Shown piece after piece: positions 45,416-55,425 of a stretch of 64,000 nucleotides of DNA (positions within the stretch are counted from its first letter, which is position 1; every line of letters begins with the position of its first letter). The stretch lies in NCBI GenBank assembly GCA_030704615.1, contig CM060733.1, positions 70,058,001-70,122,000 on the forward strand, read 5' to 3'. Both the position numbers and the translations under genes were made by a program. The notes below the pieces were generated by a model, which did not search any database, had not been told where the DNA came from, and saw nothing but the letters and a program-made list of their open reading frames with translations. This DNA is from Takakia lepidozioides. Lineage: Eukaryota; Streptophyta; Takakiopsida; Takakiales; Takakiaceae.

Positions 45416-48400
45416 GGGCTTTTAGGGTTTACAAAAAGGTTAAAAAACTTAAAAAATTGCTTATCGCGGTAGTCGTGAACAGACTTAGAGCGAGCGGGAG
45501 GGAGAGAGAAAGAGGGCTGGGACTTAGAGTGAGCGAGCGGGAGGGAGGGCAAACATGCATGGGAGGCCCGCAATTGGAGCAGCCTTCGCATCTGAAGCAA
45601 GCATCCTAGAAATGGTAGGGTATGTTTGTGAGGAGGTGCTAGGGTATGTGTCCGAGGAGGTTTCGGCTGGGAACTCGCCGTTCTTGGGAGATTCAGCTTG
45701 GTCTTAGCAGGCCGTGTTTCAATCTCTACCCGCTCAGCTGCACCGTGGTGGTTCTGACAGACCAATCCGACATTACCTGACTACAGACACAAACAGCACA
45801 CACAAGAGGTCATCTTGGGTTCATGGTCAGTCAAATCCTCCATGGGTCATGACACAAGGTCGAGGACAATGTGGTGAAGGTCCTCAAAATGAAGTTGGGG
45901 TCGACCCTCGCCCCCCACTACACGCTGAAGCCACTGATAGTGCCCCAATGGAGCGACCGGGTGATGTACTGCCAGGACCGATCGACGTACGCAACCATGT
46001 TCATACAAACGATGGTGTCGAACCCATTGTACAGTCAACGGGACGGGATCATGCCTCACCGATACAACCAGCTCCACCACAATGCCAAAACTGATCCAGC
46101 TCCCCATCAACACAGCGGGCATTAAGGAGCAACAGGGTTGATCTGTTTTCCACACGCATGCATCATTCTGTTGCACCTTCTTCTTCGACCTATTTCAGCC
46201 TGTTTTGCCCTCTCATCAGACTCGGCCCAGAATTTGAATCATGGAGCAGAGCTGGCATGATTTTTTTAAAGATCCTTCACGATGGTGCGACAACCGCAAT
46301 CGCAAGGTGTGGCTTCTTCTTAATGTACGATGTGAAGAAGTTTGTCCATCCTGCAAATGTGGGCTGTTGGCTCCTGTTAGTACCATGATTTGATATTCTT
46401 CCTGATGTTTACAGGGTTCTTAGGAGAGTCAGCTTGGTCTTAGCAGGCCGTGTTTCAATGTCTGCCTGCTTAGCTGCACCGTGGTGTAGGTTCTCACAGA
46501 CCAATCTGACATTACCTGACTACAAAACACAAGCAGCACACACAAGAGGTCCTTTTGGGTTGATGGTCGGTCAAATCCTCCATGGGTCATGACACAAGGT
46601 CAAGGCCAATGTGGTGAGGGAACCTTCTTCTTCGACCTATTTCAGCCTGTTTTGCCCTCTCATCAGACTCGGCCTTGAGATGCATATTGAATTTTGTAAG
46701 TTAGTTCATTGCTCGTTGATAAGTAGGGTTGGGGGTGTTTGCTGGAACAATTCTAGGCTGTCATTGTCTGCTGCTAGCAGGAAGGCAAGGATGTATGCAT
46801 GATTTTGTGCAGAGGCATAGATAGCTGAAGGAGCAGGGATAGAGTGTGGGCCTAGATTCGTCCAAGAGGGCCGGATTTCAAGCTCCATTATTTCAGTGTC
46901 ATCCATTCAGCCAGGGATTTCCTGGTGACATTGCCAAGGCTTTACTCGCAACACGATGCTTGTAAAGCTTCCTTAGCTTGAATGCTGATTATGCTTGAAT
47001 TATTAGGTTTGTAAAGCCAGTTTTGAAATTTTCAGACGTGTAGGGACTTGGACGAGAGTAAGGGGGAGTTTGTTGGGCCGTGGAGCTCTTCGGTGCCAAG
47101 AATGTCGTGCCGCTACACCACTATACTCTTGACTGCTATCCTCTTACATCCATGGGTTGTGTAAGGAATATATTCAGTGGCAGCATGCATCTTCTCAAGT
47201 GACTAAAGAGTGTATTTTCTCTTCAGTACGCCACAGTTATAGGAAGCGTCTCACTAGAATCAAAAAGTTGAAATGGGATAGGAGAGTCTCGGTACGTGCA
47301 TGATGAGCAAGGCTGGAATGTCTGACTTGGTTTTCATGGCAAATGATGTGGCAGTTTTGGCAATTTGAATGATGTATAGCTTGGAACCCACATGGCCACT
47401 ATGTTGATGGGATGGCCCTAAAGGTTTGCCTTCTCTCCTTCCTATTTGTCTCTAATTTATGTTCCACTTTGGGTTTTGCATTACAATGCTTACCAGGGTG
47501 TGAAGAAAGTAAAGGTGCGAATAGGTGCTATGTTAACAATTCAACTGTTGTTTTCAAGAAAGGTTGGTGGTGCGCTAAATGACTGGCGTGGATCTTGGAC
47601 TCATAGCATTACAGATACTGATTATGGTATCTTTCTCTCTGATGATTCCTATTTTCTTTGTTTTTGTGCTTCACAAGATAGCTTTGTGTTTACTCTTACT
47701 TGTTTTCAAGCTGGTGTGAGTATGTTGTCACCAGGACCTTGTCAAATGTGTCCCCTCGTAGGAAAGCTTGCAAAGTAGAAATTACTTCAGATGTTGTAGA
47801 AATACTGAGCAGAGTCTCTGCAGGGCTGGTGCTATCTGATATAGCCCTTATGGCACCATGGGAAGCACTGGTAGCTACAGCTTTGAGTTTGCGAGGCCAC
47901 TTTGCACGTTTGATCGATTTCAGGAGGTGTGCATGTCCAGACATTGACGATACCATTTCAAAGTTCTCCCGTCCACATTTTGCTTGATACCGGGATATTG
48001 TGGGTAAAGTAGCAGGGTGGTTTTATATATGTTTAAATCTCATCTTCTATTGGCAATTGTGGCTCAAAAGTCCACAGATAGGTTGGTCATGGGTCATAGC
48101 AGGGTCCATGGGGGCATGAAATCTCACCTTGTTGACATGCCCATGCAGGATGCTCAGTTCAGATTTTTCCGGGAGCAGTTAGTAGTGAGCGAGGTGTTTC
48201 AAGGGCAACTGCAGGTGCCATTGGTGCATTCTCCCTTCTTTTGTCGTTGGCAGTTGTATCCGTGTCTTGGATACTAGTAGAATTTTTCCTATATCAGTCA
48301 TGGCAGTAGATGCAAAGCCAAAACAGGGCAACAGAAGGAAAAGAAGGGCCTAGCATAGAGAGACTATAATTGCCACCAAGAGAGGCAGAGACAAAAGATG

Positions 48401-48954
48401 GGTGGAAGAATTAGGTTTTAAATCATACTTCCATGTTTGCTCTGGCTGCTGCGGAAGACTTTGACCCCATGATCAGCATAGTTCTTCAGTTGGATCTTAG
48501 AAGGCTATGCCCCCAAGGAGAACTCTACTTTTCATTATATGTTAGAGCTGTGATTTTAGTTAAACTGCAGCCATGAGTGTCCTCCTGACTGGGTTAGGGG
48601 TAATCCTGGTGCAGGTTAATACCAGTGGAGAGCAGTGTAAGCTTCATATGCCCTTTTGGTGCTAGTTATCTTCATGTATGGTACTGTTGAACCACCAACA
48701 ATCTTTTGGTGAGATTCTGTCTTGGTGCACGTGTCTGATAAAGAAAGACGGTAATGTTTGTTCTGAAACCTGAAGGCGTGAAATGATTCAACACAGCAAG
48801 AGCATTACGCGTGTCACAGTACAAGTTGTAAGAAAGCAAGAGATACATAGTTATACAGTCAAACAGACAACTATCAGTTTATGTGGAATCTCTTGCCAAT
48901 GGCAGGATGGGTTGGGAACAGCCAAGTCAGGAGGTGAATGCATGTCAAATTACC

Positions 48955-49416
48955 ACATGTCCTTTTGAACACTGCCCCTGCCCTGGTGGACATGTATGCC
49001 AAATGTGGTTGCATCAAGGATGCCAAGGGAGTGTTCAACACTGTGGCTGAACGAGATGTGGTGTCGTGGAGTGCGATGCTTGCAGGGTATGCACAGCTGG
49101 GGTGCGGGATGGAGAGCAAATGATGGGGAAGGGGTGAAGGCCGCCAACATAACGTTTGTGTGCGTTTGCAGTGCGCCTGGCAGCCCTGGAAAAAGGCAAA
49201 GAGATCCCTGGTGACATCATCAAATCTGCAATTGTACCAGATGTCATCCTGAACATTGCTCTGGTGGCCATGCATGCTAAATGTGGGAGCATTGAGGATG
49301 CCAAGGGAGTGTTTAACACTATGGCTGAACCAGATGTGGTGTCATGGAATGCGATGCTTGCAGGGTATGCAGAGCAAGAGCGCGGGATGGGGCTTTGGAC
49401 ACCTGAAAGCAAATGA
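48955..49416 (+). pseudogene. Captured PPR pieces inside CACTA-2
   Basis: LVDMYAKCGCIKDAKGVFN, ERDVVSWSAMLAGYAQ and then KGKEIPGDIIKSAIVPD, AMHAKCGSIEDAKGVF and PDVVSWNAMLAGYAEQ are PLS-type PPR motifs in two adjoining frames. They are close in sequence to the pieces in CACTA-1. Confidence 0.7.
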
Positions 49417-52400
49417 TGGGGAAAGGGGTGAAGGTACCTTCTTCAACATATTTCACCCTGTTTTCCCTACTAGTGTTTGCTTTGACAATTCTAGGCTGTC
49501 ATTGTCAGCTGCTAGCAGCAAGGCGAGGATGTATGCATGATTGTGCAGAGGCATGGATAGCTGAAGGAGTAGGGATTTTGTGTGGGTCCAGATTCATCCA
49601 AGAGGGCCAGATTTCAAGCACAAGATTACCTGTGATTCCCTATGGATCAATAGCTACAAGAAACCTGCATGGGTAGATGGTCAACTGGCAGCAGCAACAG
49701 TGATAAAAATCAGGCACTGCTAATGAAGGCATCTTCTTCAACACATTTCACCCTGTTTTTCCCTCTTATGAGAATCGGCCCTAAATTTCCATGTTCAATT
49801 CTACAAGTTAGCTGGTTGAGTGAATCTAGTTTGGAGTGACTTTGACATGATACTGCCAATGTGACAACAAGAAAGTGTCAAAAAACAGGTAACAAAGATG
49901 AGGAGAAGCTGTGGAATGAATACTTATCTGAGCCCAGTCACTGATGGGTCAACCGGGGCAGAAAGGTGAATGCCTGCTACATTTCAGAGAGTAGCAGACG
50001 CAATTCAGCATAAGAACTAGTGTGCTACGTTGAGTTGGGTGTTTCCTAGAACAAATGTAGGCTGTCATTGTCAGCTACTAGCAGCAAGGCAAGGATGAAT
50101 GCTTGATTTGTGCAGAGGCATGGATAGCTGAAGGAGTAGAGATAGAATGTGGGTGACGTAGGGTGTTGGGCAATGGGCAAGACGTCTTTGTATAAACGTG
50201 AGTAACCTTCCTATCCTCCTGGCTCTCATTTTTAGTGCATGTTTCGTTGTGAAGTATCTGACGACTTCACCAACACACACCAACCTTTTTGCTTTGGTTT
50301 GTTTACGAGTCCATGGGATAGAAGTGACCATAAACAACACTGGCATTGGTTTTTCATATATGGTATTAGATAATTCTCTTAATTGTTTTCGCCTTGGCAG
50401 GTTGCTCAGTGACCTTCCCTGGACGCTTTGGAGTATAGCGAGTGAGTGTCTCACAATGCAATGTTGGTTGGTGCATCTTATGCAAGAACTTGGAAAAGAA
50501 ACAGATGTCCTTGCTGTAGTAATTCTTAAAGACATGCAAGCCTTAGTTTTTGATGGGTTGTAGATTGATGGAATACATGAGTAGTTAGAAGATTCTGGGT
50601 GAACACTTTTCAAAGTGTTATAGTTAGACAATATAATTCACATGAGAAAATGTGACTATTTTATGTATTTTTAGATCGCGACAAAAATGATAATGATAAA
50701 TAGATTGGTAAATAGAGATGGTGTACAATCTCTTGGTTTTGCTCAGCTTGTTGCAGTTATGTCTTGTTGCCTTGTTCTCTTTGTATTTATTATATTTCAT
50801 TGTTGTAATAGACATGTACATGACTACTATCATAGTCATAATAATGACTACATCTATTTTCATTCTCCAATAGTACTACACCACGTGGCAGAAATACAAA
50901 TATGTAAAAAAATTAGCAATACACCCAAAAAAACATCCATCATGACACATGTCGATCTGCTGAGGGACCACGTGTAAAAACTGCAACGCGCCACGTCTTG
51001 CAACCAGATTAGCACACCTGTAGTCATAGTTCGCAGTCATGGAGAGCGAACACTTTGCCACGTGTCATTTCCTGTATCGAGCACGTGTCACTCTTGCATA
51101 GCCGCTGACATGGACTACACTGTCCGTTCAGTCATTCAGTAAAGCCAGTGTGTATGACTACCCCCACAGCTGCTCAGGCGCCACGTCACAGCCAGCCTGG
51201 AGAGTCATATCTGTCATGTCACAATTGACTAGGCTTTTACGTCTTCAGAGTCAGGAAGTCGTAAATGGCTTCCATAACTGCATTTGCAGTCATAACACAG
51301 AGACGTAAAAACCGCAATCTGTTGTAGTGTTGGGTGCGATTCTGTCGGAATCGAACCAGTTGGTTGACCTCTTGCATTTCCTGTTCCGTCCCTCGTCGTT
51401 CCATTAACTTCTTGTTATCCCGATCATTCCCCCATTTCCTGTCAATACTCAACCATGATCGTATGGTCCCCCCATTCCACCAATGTGTGTAACCTTCATT
51501 TCGACATGGATGCAACGCAAAATACTTTATGATGCCGAAATGATGGAACTTTACAGCCAACGCCTCATTGTTATGTTGGACTTTGGCAAGCTTAGCATTT
51601 GTTTCCCTGGGCGTTTTCCCTGCTAGCTCCCAAGATGGAGAAATGAATTGATCCTCAACAATTCTAACCCTCCGAATTGTACCATACCCTCCCTGTTTGG
51701 GCGCATCGAGTTGTTGTACCTGTGCGTTTGTGGATATGTATCTCACGTTCAATGCCGCATCCGCGAACGAGGACCCTGCCTTCCATGGGAGTGGTTTCGT
51801 ACGTCGTTTGGCATGGGCCTTTGCCATGTCAGACCACCAATCCACAAGCACAAACAACTCCTCCTCTGATGTTGGCATGCGACCTTCAGCTACAGGTGTT
51901 CTCGTAACAAACTTGTCCATGGTTTGCCTCAGATTCCATAAGGCATCATGGGCCCGGTCCTCCATCCATTTCGTGAACTGGAACTTCGCCCTGTCCTCCT
52001 CCCATTCATCCCCGGCCAAAGCCTCCCTCGTTCTCATCTCCATATTGTGTTGGAATCTAAGGAACCCCTCATTCCCATGTCGGACATACAAAAGATTCAA
52101 ACGCATTATGTTATTGTCCTTCAAATAATCCAGCACTACTTGCTTCACCACCTTCGCGGGCCTCTACGCTTGGATAGTTTTTTTGGTTGACCTAACTATC
52201 CCGTTTATGTGCATGTTTACGCTTCTTGCCTTTACGCCCACTTCCCGAGGAACCCCCTGACACTGCGCTCGAAGCAACGTTTCCGGACATGATGAAAGTA
52301 CTCTGCGACGCGGCTTCGTAACGGAAAACTAAACCCAAACTATTGATAACCTTATATACTAGCAGACCAATTTCCTCACCCTCTATTGGTATAGTACCCA

Positions 52401-52572
52401 AAGCAAACTCTCCCGCAGTCCCAGGAAAAAAAAGCAAAAACTCCTCCTCCACACAAATCCACTTTCTCCCCCCCCCACGGCTCAGTCCTGGCCACCGAAG
52501 TTGAAACTCCAATAAGCCCCAGAACTGCACTCACAGAGAGGGAAAAAAATGGGTTGGGAATGAGGGGTAGGC

Positions 52573-52581
52573 CCTTATATA
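52573..52581 (-). promoter_or_regulatory. TATA box of the kinase-like gene
   Basis: The minus strand reads TATATAAGG, about 285 bases before ATG 52290 and about 80 bases downstream of the nearest GCGACC palindrome. Confidence 0.6.
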
Positions 52582-52656
52582 CTGCCTGGAGAGGCCTGCC
52601 TTGAGCGGCGCGCAACCGCCTCTGCTGCCCATTCACGCCTCGCCACGTGTCCAGGT

Positions 52657-53092
52657 AGCGGTCGCACCTATGGGTGGTCGCAGCTAATAACAAAACAAAA
52701 AAAATGTTGTGACCCCCCCTGCTGGTGGTCGCACCTTTTTAAAAACAAAACGAAAATGTGCGACCCCCCATAAGCGGTCGCACCTAATAACAAAAAAGAA
52801 AAAGTTTGCGACCACCACAGGCTGGTGGTCGCACCTATTTTAAAAAAATGAAAATGTTGCGACCACCACCTGCTGGTGGTCGAACCCAATTTAAAAAAAA
52901 AGAAAAAATGTGCAACCACCCTCTGCTTGTGGTCGCACCTATTAAAAAAATGAAAATGCTGCGACCACCACCTGCTGGTGGTCGCACCCATTTAAAAAAT
53001 AAGAAAAAATGTGTGACCACCCCCTTCTGGTGGTCGCACCTATTTTTTTAAAAAGAAAATTGTCCGACCAACCTTTGCTGACGGTCGCATGA
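52657..53092. repeat. GCGACC palindrome array, right end
   Basis: About nine units are spaced near 51 bases, in inverted orientation to the left array, with A-rich spacers. Loops vary (CCTGCTGG, CTCTGCTT, ACAGGCTG), while the arms GCGACCACC and GGTGGTCGC are conserved. Confidence 0.88.
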
Positions 53093-53217
53093 TTGACAAT
53101 ATAAATCATAATATATAAATTTTACAGATAAATAATGAAGTCCACGTAATGAGGCCACATCGGTTGCCACGTCGGTTCTTGTAGTAAAGTAAAAAAATAA
53201 ACATATTTATGTACAGT

Positions 53218-53323
53218 AACGTCCGTTTAGGACGTGACGTGACGCACGTCCGTCGCTGACGTCGGACGTGACGCTGACGCATCAACGCCACGTCACGTCC
53301 AAATTTGCAACTAGGTTGATTGG
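53218..53323. repeat. Right subterminal repeats, end and target duplication of the large hAT element
   Basis: GGACGTGACGTGACGC, GGACGTGACGCTGACGC and CACGTCACGTCC repeats lead to TGCAACTAGG, followed by TTGATTGG, the partner of the left duplication. Confidence 0.6.
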
Positions 53324-53611
53324 CGAGGACCAGCAGGAGAGCGCTGGCGATATATCATGATTCAGGAACATCTGATCTGGTTACTCTCTACCTCAAGGTG
53401 GCGCTCTACTTTTATTGACTGGAATTGCTTAGCTTGGGAGGGATATACTGATATACTTGGTGATTGGCGTGCACAAGTGGCCATCAGGGTCGGGAGCCAG
53501 TGTATGAGCAGATAGATTTTTTGTTTCAGCTTTCACGGTGCTTCCTGACCAGCTTAGTGGGCTGGTTGAATGGACTTGTTTTGATTTGTGTTTTTCGAAT
53601 AATTGTTTCAG

Positions 53612-53752
53612 AAGTGGTGCAAGGGAAAGCAAAAAGAGAAGGTAAACAACTTAGTGTTGTTCAATCAAGGCACTTACGACAAGCTGCTGAGTGAAGTGCC
53701 CAAATACAAGCTCATTACCCCTTCAGTGTTGTCCGACCATCTTGGGTACTAA
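53612..53752 (+). pseudogene. RPS25: Ribosomal protein eS25 exon fragment
   Basis: After an acceptor (TTGTTTCAG) the sequence reads [20 protein letters not shown], then [19 protein letters not shown], a near-exact eS25 N-terminal to middle segment. It ends HLGY-stop (TAA 53750-53752), where eS25 should continue. The same frame then enters NAA40-like sequence. eS25 is a 40S ribosomal subunit protein. This is a fragment, not a working gene. Confidence 0.8.
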
Positions 53753-53935
53753 CTCTATGAATATGACATGTGGATAGGTGATAGTGAGCCAGTGGTTGCA
53801 TTTGTCTTGTATAGATTTTTAGTGGAGCATGACTTGTCAGCTCTGTATGTTTATGAGCTGCAGCTGGAGCAATGCGTTCAAGGAAAGGGGCTTGGCAAAT
53901 TCCTAATGCAGTTCCTTGAATTGATTGCACGAAAG
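53753..53935 (+). pseudogene. NAA40-like N-acetyltransferase exon fragment
   Basis: VAFVLYRFLVEHD, LYVYELQLEQCVQGKGLGKF and LMQFLELIARK match the central GNAT region of N-alpha-acetyltransferase 40 (NatD), with the acetyl-CoA loop Q/GKGLG. It ends in a donor AAG/GTGTAT at 53935. NatD acetylates histone H4 and H2A N-termini. It is fused in frame behind the eS25 fragment, separated by one TAA. A fainter GNGLGKLLM piece lies near 54900. Confidence 0.65.
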
Positions 53936-53939
53936 GTGT

Positions 53940-55260
53940 ATCTCTTTCCTTATTTTGTCCTGGGAGCATAAGTGTAAACTAGATATGTTAATTTCAGCTC
54001 ATGCTTTGTTATAGGTCAGTCATTCTCTTTGCCAACATCGAGATGTGATAAGTGGTCCCTACAATCAAGAATGGCTTTGGTGTTGATTGTGTGTTGATTT
54101 AGTCATACAAATCCATCTACCAATCTATCCTGAATGAATCATTTAGTTGGAGGACTCGTAGATAATCAAGATGATTTCTATGGTGTGATGACATCACAAG
54201 AACCATGGGGGGGGGGGGGGGCTGTGCAGCAGCAGACCATTCAAAGGCTGCTACCCGCAACCATAAGCTGCTGCTATGAGTGTGAAGCATTCAAGTTGTC
54301 CGTCTGCCAAGGCTGCAGTGAGTAGCTTGCGAAGACCTTTTCACATATTTCCCACCAGGTGCTGGGACAGGTGCTACAGCAAACAACGTTGTATATGTTG
54401 CTGGCCCTGATATCAGAACATGGTGCCATCAATCTTAGTAATGCGAAAGCTGAATATAAGAGCTCATCTGGGGAGGACCTCATCTGGTACTTCGGGACGG
54501 ATGACATTTGTACATAATGTAGAAAAGAATGTAGAAATGACATGGTTCTGTTTGCACATTTGAAGTGAAGTTTGGGACCTTGAACCGAGAAAGAGGGAAT
54601 GGTCAAAATCAATTCTGACCTGCATTGCTCAAGTTTGCAGTTGGGATATCGGATGGGAAGTGGAACTTTTGCAGGTCAAAATTGCTGAAGCCACACCTTG
54701 AGCAATGCCATTTGAGGCTGTGGTTGACAAAGATCTGCCTTTGATGGACACCTGTTCTGTATGATAGCAAGTGCACTCATCCCTGTAAAATGTACCACCA
54801 TTGGTATCTCCATGGAAAGGAGAGATCAGCTGAGCTCAGGTGCTGGATAACAACTTGTTTCCCCACTTGGCTGGTCCTTCATGAACTTATGTTAAAATTA
54901 ACGGGGAATGGATTGGGAAAACTTCTTATGCTGGTTTTTTCTGATTCATGCAAACCAAAAATTATATGGCATTACCTCACCTGGTGAGCTAACCCCTGAT
55001 ACAAGAAAAAGGAGACAAACAAGGTGCCAAAGTCCTGAACCCCTCACACCAAAGTAGCCAAAGCTAGAACCAAAATCACTTGGCTCCTTAACAAAGTGTT
55101 GTAGATGCATATGGCCTTATCTCTGAATTGAAGCTAAATCAAATAAATCAGTATTTGAATCAGATAACAAAGCCACACTTTATGAAGTGTTGCCGCACGT
55201 CATATACCAAATCCAGACGTGCGATCAGCATCTGAACTTCAGGCAATTCCTAATACCCTC
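53940..55260. other. No supported gene
   Basis: A run of G (54207-54220) and short open frames without domains are present. A GNGLGKLLM echo near 54903-54930 suggests a second degenerate NAA40 piece. Confidence 0.4.
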
Positions 55261-55263
55261 ACA

Positions 55264-55395
55264 ACTTTTGTAAAATTGGAGCACTCCATTAGTCAGACAA
55301 TACCAAGGAATTAACAAACGGGATATTGGCTTTTGTAAAATTGGAGCACTCCATTAGTCAGACAATACCAAGGAATTAATAAACATGATACTGGC
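55264..55395. repeat. 66-bp tandem duplication
   Basis: CTTTTGTAAAATTGGAGCAC starts at 55264 and again at 55330. The copies differ at a few bases. It lies just upstream of the gene that starts at 55426. Confidence 0.9.
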
Positions 55396-55425
55396 TTTTT
55401 ACCTTCAGGCACTTAGCTACTGAGA

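Larger units (their letters stand above)
44727..51329. mobile_element. CACTA-2: non-autonomous CACTA element inside the kinase-like gene
   Basis: Inverted ends CACTACAACAGATTGCGG match over 18 bases. The flanking duplication is TTG on both sides (44724-44726 and 51330-51332). Length is 6,603 bases. Subterminal ATGACT/AGTCAT motifs resemble CACTA-1, and the first 18 bases differ from CACTA-1 at one position only, so they belong to one family. The interior has a SINE (45.2 kb), modules shared with CACTA-1, PPR pieces (48.95-49.4 kb) and unrecognised stretches at 46.9-48.9 kb, including an open frame at 47700-47987 with no known domain. No transposase is visible. Confidence 0.93.
44175..52290 (-). 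pseudogene. Kinase-like gene of the large hAT element, split by CACTA-2
   Basis: The ATG at 52290 starts MSGNVASS with a basic KGKKRKHAHKR patch. After a frame change near 52195 and a TAG near 52165, the frame is open to 51330, where CACTA-2 is inserted, and resumes at 44726. The junction is in frame once one TTG is removed (RFRQNRTQ then LAWAHLHTM). The kinase fold shows a Gly-rich loop (GGYGTIRRV), ALAVKFHHF (VAIK-like), LLHNNMSPDNILL (catalytic loop), VCDWGMAS (DFG position) and WWIAPE (APE). The HRD Asp is Asn and the following Lys is Ser, so catalysis is doubtful: either a pseudokinase or decay. The N-terminal 250 residues are not recognised. It ends at 44175. Confidence 0.7.
28278..53315 (+). 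mobile_element. Very large hAT element with three genes and two nested CACTA insertions
   Basis: The left end starts CAGGGTTGCA and the right end finishes TGCAACTAGG, so both ends carry GTTGCA in inverted orientation. Both have clusters of ACGTCACGTC and CTGACGCTGACG inside (28290-28345 and 53218-53303), also inverted. The flanking 8-bp duplications match 7 of 8. hAT elements make 8-bp duplications, and a hAT transposase lies inside. The span is 25,038 bases; without CACTA-1 and CACTA-2 it is about 13.9 kb. Inside are the transposase (plus), a RING-H2 gene (minus), a kinase-like gene (minus), GCGACC palindrome arrays, 120-bp repeats and a SINE. The possibility that the two ends belong to different elements is not excluded, because the terminal repeats match at only 7 of 10 outer bases. 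Confidence 0.65.

Noticed and set aside
52192-52693. Minus-strand frames upstream of the kinase-like gene as coding
   Set aside because: They extend through the TATA box and leader; only the part after ATG 52290 fits the gene.
28507-53092. Regularly spaced palindromes as a CRISPR-like array
   Set aside because: Spacers are low-complexity T- or A-rich runs, repeats are imperfect, no cas genes are present, and the genome is clearly eukaryotic.
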